From Nocardioides lianchengensis (GTDB lineage: Bacteria; Actinomycetota; Actinomycetes; Propionibacteriales; Nocardioidaceae): DNA of 64,000 nt. The notes under the pieces were generated by a model, which saw only the letters and a list, made by a program, of their open reading frames with translations, made no database searches and was not told the DNA's origin. How positions within the stretch are numbered: position 1 is the first letter of the stretch; every line of letters starts with the position of its first letter. A program made the translations under genes and the position numbers. The stretch is taken from the NCBI RefSeq assembly GCF_900101465.1, contig NZ_FMZM01000003.1, positions 186,001 to 250,000 on the forward strand, written 5' to 3'. This document shows positions 54,994-62,379 of the stretch, piece by piece.

Positions 54994-57239
54994 GACTTGT
55001 CCAGGAACTCGGAGCGGGCCGAGGCCTCGAGCCGTGCCACCTCGGCAGCCAGCAGCGGCGCCTCGGCGAGCTCGGGGTCGGCGTCGAGCAGGGCGTTCGC
55101 CGCCTCGCGGGCGGCGACGATGGTCTTCTCGTCGCGCAGCACGCGCAGGCTCTGCAGGCTGGAGCGGAAGCCGGACTGGTTGGCGCCCAGGACGTCGCCC
55201 TCGCGACGCTGCTCGAGGTCGACGCGGCTGAGCTCGAACCCGTCGGTCGTCGCGGCCACGGCGTCGAGCCGCTCGCGGGCGGGGGTGCCGGCGTCGGCGC
55301 GGGTGACCAGCAGGCACAGACCGGGGTGGCCACCGCGACCGACCCGGCCCCGGAGCTGGTGGAGCTGGGAGACGCCGAACCGGTCGGCGTCGAGGAGAAC
55401 CATCGCGGTCGCGTTGGCCACGTCGACGCCGACCTCGATCACGGTCGTCGAGACCAGCACGTCGATCTCGCCCGCGGCGAAGGAGCGCATCGTCTGGTCC
55501 TTGACGTCGGGCGCGAGCCGGCCGTGCAGGACGGCGACCCGCAGTCCCTGCAGGGCCCCGTCGGCCAGGCTGGTGGCCATCTCCTCGACCGCGGCCAGCG
55601 CACCGGCCGGCGCCCGCGCCTTGCCCTGCTCGTCGAGGTCGATCTGGTCCTGCTCCCCCGCCTCGGGCTCGTCGCCGCTGATCCGGGGGCACACGACGTA
55701 GGCCTGGTGGCCCTTGGCCACCTCCTCGCGCACCCGCTCCCACACCCGGTTGACCCACGAGGGGTGGTCGGCGAGCGGGACGACGGTCGACTGGATCGGC
55801 GCCCGTCCGGCCGGGAGCTCGGTGAGCACCGAGGTCTCCAGGTCACCGAACACGGTCATCGCCACGGTCCGCGGGATCGGGGTCGCGGTCATCACCAGCA
55901 CGTGGGGCGGCGTCCCGGCCTTGTCCGTGAGGGCCGCGCGCTGCTCCACGCCGAAGCGGTGCTGCTCGTCGACGACGACCATCCCGAGGTCGGCGAACTG
56001 GACCTTGTCCTCCAGCAGTGCGTGGGTGCCGATGACCAGGCCCGCCTCGCCGCTGGCCAGCCGGCTCATCGGGGCCGTGCGCTGCGTCTTGGTCATCGAC
56101 CCGGTGAGCAGCTCGACGGCCGTGGCGTCCGCCGATCCGCCGAGCATCCCGCCGGCCGCCAGATCACCGAGCATCGCGGTGATCGAGCGGTGGTGCTGCT
56201 GGGCCAGCACCTCCGTCGGCGCCAGCAGCGCGGCCTGGCCGCCGGAGTCGACCACCCGCAGCATCGCGCGCAGCGCGACCAGGGTCTTTCCGGAACCGAC
56301 CTCGCCCTGGAGGAGCCGGTTCATCGGGTGGTCCTGCGCCAGGTCGGCCTCGATCTCGGCACCGACGGCGACCTGTCCGGCGGTCAGCTCGAACGGCAGT
56401 CTCCCGTCGAACGCGGCCAGCAGTCCCCCACCGCCGGTCCGGGCCCGAGCGCCCTGGGCCCGCAGGGCCCGACGCCGGCGGCCGAGCACCAGCTGGGTGA
56501 CCAGGGCCTCCTCGAACCGGTAGCGCTTCTGCGCCGCTCCCACCTGGCCGTAGTCGTCGGGCGCGTGCACCCAGTTGAGGGCGGTGCGGGCCTCGACCAG
56601 GTCGTAGCGCTCGCGCAGCTCGAGCGGCAGCAGCTCCGGAGCGTCGTCGAGGACGGTGCGGGCGAACCTGATCGCCCGTACGAGGTCCCACGACTCCACG
56701 CCCTTGGTGAGCGGGTAGACCGGGAACAGGGCGGGGATGTCGGCCTCGGACTCGGCGCCACCGAGGCCGTCCTCCGGACCCTCGACGCCGTCCTCGTCGA
56801 CCCCGAACAGCGTGAGCTGCGGGTTGGTGAGCTGCCAGCTGCCCTGGAACGAGCCGACCTGGCCCACGAAGAGGCCACGCCGTCCGACCGGGAGCCGCTT
56901 CGCGTGCCACGCCGCCACGCCCTTGTTCTTGGCGAAGAAGGACATCCGCAGGGACGGCCCGTCGGTGCCGAGCAGGGCGTCGAGGCGGTACGCCGTCTGG
57001 CCGGTGCGCCGGTCGCGGTAGGTGTTGATGTCGCTCTTGGTGATCTGGCCGACGACCGTCAGCACCTGCCCGACCTCGAGGTCGTCGACCTGGGTGAGCT
57101 CGCCCGTCTTGATGTAGCGGCGCGGCAGGTGGCGCAACAGGTCGCCGACCGTCTCGAGGCCGAGTCCCTTGATGACCAGGTCGCGCTTCTTGGTCTCGGT
57201 GCCGAAGACGGTCGCGATCGGCGAGTCGGGGCCGATCAC
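54990..57239 (-). CDS. recG: ATP-dependent DNA helicase RecG
   Basis: RecG remodels stalled forks and branched DNA. The 749-residue protein has an N-terminal wedge/OB domain (RYIKTGELTQVDDLEVGQ), then helicase motifs: Walker A LLQGEVGSGKTLVALRAML, a DExQ box VVVDEQHRFGV, VMTATPIPRTVAM and QLHQLRGRVGRGGHPG. The GTG start overlaps the stop of the DAK2 gene (GTGA). Confidence 0.96.
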   Translation of the reverse strand: MIGPDSPIATVFGTETKKRDLVIKGLGLETVGDLLRHLPRRYIKTGELTQVDDLEVGQVLTVVGQITKSDINTYRDRRTGQTAYRLDALLGTDGPSLRMSFFAKNKGVAAWHAKRLPVGRRGLFVGQVGSFQGSWQLTNPQLTLFGVDEDGVEGPEDGLGGAESEADIPALFPVYPLTKGVESWDLVRAIRFARTVLDDAPELLPLELRERYDLVEARTALNWVHAPDDYGQVGAAQKRYRFEEALVTQLVLGRRRRALRAQGARARTGGGGLLAAFDGRLPFELTAGQVAVGAEIEADLAQDHPMNRLLQGEVGSGKTLVALRAMLRVVDSGGQAALLAPTEVLAQQHHRSITAMLGDLAAGGMLGGSADATAVELLTGSMTKTQRTAPMSRLASGEAGLVIGTHALLEDKVQFADLGMVVVDEQHRFGVEQRAALTDKAGTPPHVLVMTATPIPRTVAMTVFGDLETSVLTELPAGRAPIQSTVVPLADHPSWVNRVWERVREEVAKGHQAYVVCPRISGDEPEAGEQDQIDLDEQGKARAPAGALAAVEEMATSLADGALQGLRVAVLHGRLAPDVKDQTMRSFAAGEIDVLVSTTVIEVGVDVANATAMVLLDADRFGVSQLHQLRGRVGRGGHPGLCLLVTRADAGTPARERLDAVAATTDGFELSRVDLEQRREGDVLGANQSGFRSSLQSLRVLRDEKTIVAAREAANALLDADPELAEAPLLAAEVARLEASARSEFLDKS

Positions 57240-58897
57240 TCGACCGACACCAGCAGCGGGTAGCGCTCCTGACCGCCGTCGTAGACCACGACGTCGACCG
57301 CCGGGTGGCGCTCCTCGACGTAGCCGGCCACGCGGGTGGCCAGGGAGCCCTCGGCGTCCTCCTCGCCGGCGACCAGGGTCACCAGCTCGCCGCCGCCCCC
57401 CAGCAGCCGGTCGACGACGTCGATCGCGACGGCGTACTGACCGGAGCCGACGACCGCGAAGTCGCCGGCGACGACGCCGAGCACGTCGCCGACCTCGCAG
57501 GGGCCGGCCATGGTCATCGCCTGGCGCGCCGCGACCGTCACCGCCCCGTGGCGGGCGTGGCGGGCGGTCGCCGTCATCTCGAGGACGTCCTGGTCGAAGC
57601 TGCGCCCGGGCTCGTGGACGGCCATCGCCGCCAGGCCCTGGACCTGGGCCTGGGTGGGGATCACCGCGACCCGGACCGCACCATCGGCGTCGGCCTCGGC
57701 CGTCGAGGCCGCGATCTGGGCGACCCGCACCGAGTCCTGGTCGTTGGGCAGCAGCACCACCTCGCTGGCCCCGCAGCCGGTCACCGCCTCCAGGATCTGG
57801 CCGGTGGAGGGGCGCCGTCCCGGCCCGCCGGACACCACCACCGCTCCGGCCTCCTCGAAGAGCCGGGTCAGGCCCGGCCCGGCCGCGACGGCGACGATCC
57901 GTCGACCCGACCGTGGCTCCGGACGGGTCCGCGCCGCGGCGACCTGCTCGGCGAAGTGGGTGACCCGGACGCGGTGCGGACGTCCGGCCTCGATGCCGGC
58001 CTCGATGGCCGCTCCGACGTCGTCGACGTGCACGTGCACGTTCCAGAGCCCGTCGCCACCGACCACGACCAGGGAGTCGCCGAGCGCGGCCAGGCGCTCG
58101 CGGAGCACCGGAACGTCGTCGTCGGCGGCGTCGAGGAGGTACATCACCTCGTAGGAGGGACCGTCCGGGCTCAGGTCGGGCTCCCCGCCGAGCGGTACGG
58201 GCACCGGGATCGTGTGTCGTCCGATCGGGCTGGTGACCGGCACCGGGCGTCGGCCGGTGAGCACGGTCTCGGCCGCGTCGAGGACGACGCTCAGGCCCCG
58301 CCCGCCCGCGTCGACGACGCCGGCGTCCGCCAGCACCGCGAGCTGCTCGGGGGTGCGGGCGAGCGCCTCGCGCGCCGCCTGCGCCGCCGCCGTGAACACG
58401 TCGCGGGCTCGGGCGCCGGGGTCCTTGGCGACCGCCAGCGCCGCGTCGGACGCAGCTCGCGAGACCGTCAGCATCGTGCCCTCCACCGGCGTGCCGACGG
58501 CGGCGTAGCTGGCGTCGGTCGACTGTTGGAGGGCCTCGGCCATCACCACCGCGTTCCGCTCGTCGGGCCGTGCGTGGGCGAGGCGGCGGGAGATCGCCCC
58601 CAGCATCTCGCTCAGGATGACCCCGGAGTTGCCGCGGGCGCCGAGCAGGGCACCGCGGCTGAGCCGAGCCAGAGCGGTCGCCACGTCGGTGCCCGGGTCG
58701 GCGTCGACGACCTCCCGGATCGCGTCGCGGGCAGCCGAGACCGTGAGGTACATGTTGGTGCCGGTGTCGCCGTCCGGCACCGGGTAGACGTTCAGAGCGT
58801 CGATCTCCTCACGCGCGCCCGCCAGGGCGTCCGTCGCGATGTCGACGAACCGCAGCACCACGGAGAGCTGCACACCACCGCTGCGGGGGACCTCCAT
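57236..58897 (-). CDS. DAK2/DhaL-domain protein (FakA-like fatty-acid kinase)
   Basis: The 553-residue protein starts with a DAK2/DhaL phosphatase-loop-like domain: INVYPVPDGDTGTNMYLTVS-like Asp triad (DALNVYPVPDGDTGTNMYL), GALLGARGNSGVILSEML and GVVDAGGRGLSVVLDAAE. A C-terminal domain of the FakA type follows (VVSGGPGRRPSTGQILEAV, LLPNDQDSVRVA). FakA-type proteins phosphorylate acyl groups bound to FakB. The ATG at 58897 has GAGAGG 4 nt upstream. It lies directly before recG, the usual place. Confidence 0.88.
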   Translation of the reverse strand: MEVPRSGGVQLSVVLRFVDIATDALAGAREEIDALNVYPVPDGDTGTNMYLTVSAARDAIREVVDADPGTDVATALARLSRGALLGARGNSGVILSEMLGAISRRLAHARPDERNAVVMAEALQQSTDASYAAVGTPVEGTMLTVSRAASDAALAVAKDPGARARDVFTAAAQAAREALARTPEQLAVLADAGVVDAGGRGLSVVLDAAETVLTGRRPVPVTSPIGRHTIPVPVPLGGEPDLSPDGPSYEVMYLLDAADDDVPVLRERLAALGDSLVVVGGDGLWNVHVHVDDVGAAIEAGIEAGRPHRVRVTHFAEQVAAARTRPEPRSGRRIVAVAAGPGLTRLFEEAGAVVVSGGPGRRPSTGQILEAVTGCGASEVVLLPNDQDSVRVAQIAASTAEADADGAVRVAVIPTQAQVQGLAAMAVHEPGRSFDQDVLEMTATARHARHGAVTVAARQAMTMAGPCEVGDVLGVVAGDFAVVGSGQYAVAIDVVDRLLGGGGELVTLVAGEEDAEGSLATRVAGYVEERHPAVDVVVYDGGQERYPLLVSVE

Positions 58898-59075
58898 CCG
58901 CCGTCCTCTCCTGCTCGCTCGGACTCCGACCGGGTGAAGGTTAGTCGCCGTCGCCGACAGGGCGCGTGGACCGCCTCGCCCGATTTTCTCATCCCCCTGA
59001 CCGTCGGATACGCTGGTGCGGTTGCCCGCTCGCCGGGCCCCACAATCCACAACCTCGATCCATCAGGAGTTCACG

Positions 59076-59261
59076 GTGGCTGCCGTCTGCGACATCTGCG
59101 CCAAGAAGCCGGGCTTCGGCAACAACCGACCCTGGTCGCGCAAGATCACGAAGCGTCGCTTCGACCCCAACATCCAGCGCGTCCGGGCGACCGTCAACGG
59201 TACGCCCAAGCGTCTCAACGTGTGCACCGGCTGCCTGAAGGCCGGCAAGGTCACCCGCTGA
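59076..59261 (+). CDS. rpmB: 50S ribosomal protein L28, zinc-binding form
   Basis: The 61-residue protein begins AAVCDICAKKPGFGNN and contains SRKITKRRFDPNIQRVRA and NVCTGCLKAGKV. Two CxxC pairs (C5/C8 and C50/C53) make it the zinc-binding form. The GTG is chosen because AGGAG lies 7 nt upstream. It is divergent from the DAK2 gene and is followed by a strong hairpin. Confidence 0.96.
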   Translation: MAAVCDICAKKPGFGNNRPWSRKITKRRFDPNIQRVRATVNGTPKRLNVCTGCLKAGKVTR

Positions 59262-59275
59262 CCACAGCTTCATCC

Positions 59276-59311
59276 GGAGAGGCCCCGACCGTTCGCGGTC
59301 GGGGCCTCTCC
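59276..59311 (+). terminator. 16-bp hairpin with TTCG loop after rpmB
   Basis: Arms 59276-59291 and 59296-59311 pair perfectly around a TTCG tetraloop, 14 nt after the rpmB stop. A strong intrinsic terminator is likely, although no T-run follows. Confidence 0.8.
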
Positions 59312-59364
59312 GCGTTCGTGGAGTAGCGAGGGTCGCTGCCCCCTCGATCGTCTCGCGGGAGCCG

Positions 59365-59475
59365 TAGCCCCCTCGTGGGTCGAGTCGCGAGCGCCAGCGA
59401 GCGTATCGAGACCCAGGATCACGGCCTCGATACGCCCGCCGCGGCTTCGTTCCTCAGCCGCGGGGCTACTCGGAC
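59365..59475. repeat. Pair of TCGATACG-type extragenic palindromic repeats
   Basis: One unit holds GGTCGAGTCGCGAGCGCC and CGTATCGAGACC; the second holds GGCCTCGATACGCCCG and GGGCTACTCGGACC in the opposite orientation, so the two form an inverted pair. Part of the motif set also appears at 11170-11275. It lies between rpmB and thiL at convergent 3' ends. Such elements are expected to be dispersed in the genome; copy number cannot be counted here. Confidence 0.55.
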
Positions 59476-59519
59476 CTGGCGCGTGCCCCCTCGCCCTCGC
59501 GGGCTCGGGCGAGGCGCGC

Positions 59520-60470
59520 TCAGAAGTGCGTCCAGCCGGTGGGGCCGTCGTACGGCGCGCCGTCGACGGTGACGCCCTCCCCCTCGGCGACGGCGCCGAT
59601 GACGCTCCACCCGTCGGGGACGGCGGAGGGGTGCGGGAACGTCGCCAGCAGGGCGTGGTCGTCGCCACCACCGAGGATGAAGCTCATCGGGTCCGCGCCG
59701 ACCGCGGCGCCCACCGCGACCAGGGGCTCGGGCACCTCGAAGGCGCCCGTCGTCACGTTGATGGCCACGCCGGAGGCGTCGGCCAGGTGTCCGGCCTCGG
59801 CGAGCAGCCCGTCGGAGACGTCGATCATCGAGGTCGCCCCCGCCTCGGCACCGACCCGCCCCGCGGCGTACGGCGGCGCCGGACGCCGGTAGGCCTCGAC
59901 GAGCGCGCGCGGCGAGCGGAAGCCCCGACCCAGCACCGCGAGACCGCCGGCCGCCCAGCCCTGACGGCCGGTGAGGGCGAGAACGTCGCCCGGGCGGGCC
60001 CCCGAGCGCAGCACCGGCGACTCGGTCACCGCGCCGAGCACGGTCACCGCGATCACCACCTGGTCGGCCCGGGTCAGGTCGCCGCCGACCACGCTGGCGC
60101 CGACCAGCGCGCACTCCTCGGCGAAGCCGGCCGCGAACTCCAGCACCCAGGCGACCGGCAGGTCGGCCGGGGCGGCCAGCCCGACGGTCAGGGAGGTCGC
60201 CTGCCCGCCCATCGCGTTGATGTCGGACAGGTTCTGGGCGGCGGCGCGGTGGCCGACGTCGGACGCGCTGGCCCAGTCCCGGCGGAAGTGCCGACCCTCG
60301 ACCATCAGGTCCGTCGAGACCACCACGTGGCCGGTCCGCACCCGCAGCACGGCGGCGTCGTCGCCGGGACCGACGAGCACGTGCTCGCCCTGCGGGAAGT
60401 GCCGGACGATCTCGCTGATGAGCCCGAACTCGCCGGCGTCGGCCAGGGTCGCGTCGGAAGGGAGCGCCAT
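59520..60470 (-). CDS. thiL: Thiamine-monophosphate kinase
   Basis: It phosphorylates thiamine monophosphate to the diphosphate. The 316-residue protein has the PurM-like motifs VGPGDDAAVLR, VVSTDLMVEGRHFRRDW, QNLSDINAMGGQATSL and SVVGGDLTRADQVVIAV, and a C-terminal MIDVSDGLLAEAGHLAD plus FILGGGDDHALLATF. The ATG at 60470 is used because it removes a non-homologous leader. It is divergent from the Lrp-like gene. Confidence 0.95.
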   Translation of the reverse strand: MALPSDATLADAGEFGLISEIVRHFPQGEHVLVGPGDDAAVLRVRTGHVVVSTDLMVEGRHFRRDWASASDVGHRAAAQNLSDINAMGGQATSLTVGLAAPADLPVAWVLEFAAGFAEECALVGASVVGGDLTRADQVVIAVTVLGAVTESPVLRSGARPGDVLALTGRQGWAAGGLAVLGRGFRSPRALVEAYRRPAPPYAAGRVGAEAGATSMIDVSDGLLAEAGHLADASGVAINVTTGAFEVPEPLVAVGAAVGADPMSFILGGGDDHALLATFPHPSAVPDGWSVIGAVAEGEGVTVDGAPYDGPTGWTHF

Positions 60471-60583
60471 GCCCCCATCCCACCAGAGGCGTCTATGACC
60501 ACCAGCACCGGACGGGGTAGGTTGACCCTCGGTCACCAGCCCGTCACACACGGGCGCCCCCAGTCCGAACAGGGAGAACCACG

Positions 60584-60820
60584 ATGGTCGTCCAGGCGTA
60601 CATCCTGATCCAGACCGACGTCGGCAAGGCCGCCGAGGTCGCGACCGCGATCGCCCAGGTCAAGGGCGTCACGCTCGCCGAGGACGTCACCGGGCCGTAC
60701 GACGTCATCGTGCGGGCCGAGGCGCGCAACGTCGACGAGCTCGGCAAGCTGGTCGTCGCGAAGGTGCAGACCCTCGACGGCATCACCCGAACGCTGACCT
60801 GCCCGGTCGTGCACATCTGA
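60584..60820 (+). CDS. Stand-alone Lrp/AsnC ligand-binding (RAM) domain protein
   Basis: The 78-residue protein consists only of the RAM effector domain of Lrp/AsnC regulators: VVQAYILIQTDVGKAAEVAT, VTGPYDVIVRAEARNVDELG and LDGITRTLTCPVVHI. It has no DNA-binding helix-turn-helix. The ATG is supported by GGGAG. It lies upstream of the DUF3515 gene with no gap between stop and start. Stand-alone RAM proteins are common in actinobacteria; their ligand is unknown. Confidence 0.85.
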   Translation: MVVQAYILIQTDVGKAAEVATAIAQVKGVTLAEDVTGPYDVIVRAEARNVDELGKLVVAKVQTLDGITRTLTCPVVHI

Positions 60821-61333
60821 GTGCCCACCACCAGCAGTCGACGACGCCCCTGGTCCCGCGGGACCAGGGGCGTCGTCGCGTGCGCGGCCGTCGTCCTGTC
60901 CCTGCTGACCGGCTGCGGTCCGGTCGAGCTGGCCACCCCTGACCTCGACGCCGCCGACGCCGCGACCTGCGCGGCGCTGGTCGACGACCTGCCCGCCACC
61001 CTCGCCGGCGAGAAGCGGGTGGAGTCCGAGCCCGCCGACGCCCCCGGCGCGGCGTACGGCGACCCGGCGATCGTGGTCGCCTGCGGCGCCCCGGCGCCCG
61101 AGGACTTCCGGGTCACCGGCGACTGCATCCTGGTCAACGACGTCGGCTGGTTCGTGCCCCCCGAGCAGGACCAGGACAACGAGGCGGACCTGGTACTGAC
61201 CACCGGCGGCTACGAACCCCGGCTGCAGGTCTCCGTACCCGCCGACTACCGACCCGAGGGCAGCGCCTCGGTGATGGCCGAGCTCGCCCCGCTGGTGGCC
61301 GCCCATCTCGACCTGGTCGAGCGCTGCGTCTGA
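60821..61333 (+). CDS. DUF3515 lipoprotein
   Basis: The 170-residue protein has a basic N-terminus, a hydrophobic segment and the lipobox SLLTGC with acylation at Cys32. The mature part is acidic with several Cys and typical DUF3515 sequence (TCAALVDDLPATLAGEKR, GDPAIVVACGAPAP, LVNDVGWFVPPEQD). The GTG start immediately follows the preceding TGA. DUF3515 genes usually flank ddl in actinobacteria, as here. Confidence 0.85.
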   Translation: MPTTSSRRRPWSRGTRGVVACAAVVLSLLTGCGPVELATPDLDAADAATCAALVDDLPATLAGEKRVESEPADAPGAAYGDPAIVVACGAPAPEDFRVTGDCILVNDVGWFVPPEQDQDNEADLVLTTGGYEPRLQVSVPADYRPEGSASVMAELAPLVAAHLDLVERCV

Positions 61334-61360
61334 GGCCTTGCCGTGTGGGAGCCTGAACCC

Positions 61361-62320
61361 ATGACGACCGACGAGCTCGCCGGACCCGTGGCCGTGATCG
61401 CCGGCGGCCTGAGCCACGAGCGTGACGTGTCGCTGGCCAGCGGCCGCAACCTGGTCCGCGAGCTGCGGGCCCGCGGCGTCGAGGCGAGCGCCTACGACTT
61501 CGACCGTCAGCTGCTGCACAGCCTCCAGCGCGACAAGGTGGTGGCGGCCTTCCCGGCCCTGCACGGCCAGTTCGGCGAGGACGGCGAGATCCAGACGCTC
61601 CTCGAGTTGATCGACCTTCCCTACGTCGGCTCCAGCAGCCGCGCCTGCAAGGTGGCGTGGGACAAAGGCGCCGCCCGCGAGCTGCTGCACCGGGCGGGCA
61701 TCCCCGTCCCGGACAGCGTCGGCCTCTCGGCGACGACCTTCCGCGACATCGGGGCGACCGCCCTGATGGAGCACGTCATGCACCGCCTCGGCCACCGGGT
61801 CGTGGTCAAGCCGGCCCGGGGCGGGAGCGCCCTCGGCGTCACGGGCGTAGACGGGCTGGGCGCGTTGCCGTCGGCCCTGGTCGAGACCTACGCCTACTGC
61901 GAGGATGCCCTCGTCGAGCGGTTCTACGACGGCGTCGACGTCAGCGTGGTCTGCCACGAGACCCCCGACGGCCTCACCTCCCTCCTCCCCGTCGCGGTCG
62001 AGTACGAGCGGGGCCACGAGTTCGACTTCAGCGCCCGCTACACCGCGGAGTACGTGTCGCTGCTGACGCCCGACCTGCCTGACGAGCTGACGACCCGGCT
62101 CGGCGAGGTGGCCCGCGAGGCCCACCGCGTGCTCGGCCTCGACGACCTGTCACGCTCCGACTTCCTCGTCTCCCCCGACGGCACCTTCGTACTGCTCGAG
62201 ACGGCCATCACGCCCGGCACCACCGAGACGTCGGTGCTGCCGTTCGCCTGCACCGCCAGCGGGACCTCGCTCGGCGAGGTCGCCCACGGCCTGGTCCGCC
62301 GGGCGGTCGACCGCGGCTGA
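61361..62320 (+). CDS. ddl: D-alanine-D-alanine ligase-like ATP-grasp protein, divergent
   Basis: The 319-residue protein has the Ddl layout: GGLSHERDVSLASGRNLV, FPALHGQFGEDGEIQTLL, YVGSSSRACKVAWDKGAAR, RVVVKPARGGSALGVTG and a C-terminal FVLLETAITPGTTETSVLP. It sits next to DUF3515, thiL and rpmB where actinobacterial ddl normally lies. In the last motif the usual metal-binding Asn (EANTSPG in E. coli DdlB) is Ala, and the second Ser of GSS is Ala, so catalysis or substrate may differ. The ATG at 61361 is preferred; a GTG at 61343 is possible. Confidence 0.8.
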   Translation: MTTDELAGPVAVIAGGLSHERDVSLASGRNLVRELRARGVEASAYDFDRQLLHSLQRDKVVAAFPALHGQFGEDGEIQTLLELIDLPYVGSSSRACKVAWDKGAARELLHRAGIPVPDSVGLSATTFRDIGATALMEHVMHRLGHRVVVKPARGGSALGVTGVDGLGALPSALVETYAYCEDALVERFYDGVDVSVVCHETPDGLTSLLPVAVEYERGHEFDFSARYTAEYVSLLTPDLPDELTTRLGEVAREAHRVLGLDDLSRSDFLVSPDGTFVLLETAITPGTTETSVLPFACTASGTSLGEVAHGLVRRAVDRG

Positions 62321-62365
62321 GCGCCCCTGATCTGCGGAACCCCAGCGGGGAGCGTTCCGGTGTCC

Positions 62366-62371
62366 TAGGGT
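62366..62371 (+). promoter_or_regulatory. Possible -10 element before the right-edge gene
   Basis: TAGGGT fits TANNNT and lies 8 nt before the GTG at 62380, which has no ribosome box. A leaderless transcript is possible; support is weak. Confidence 0.3.
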
Positions 62372-62379
62372 TCTTGACC

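Noticed and set aside
62328..62355. GGAAC/GTTCC hairpin after ddl as a terminator
   Set aside because: Only about five outer base pairs form with mismatches inside, too weak to call.
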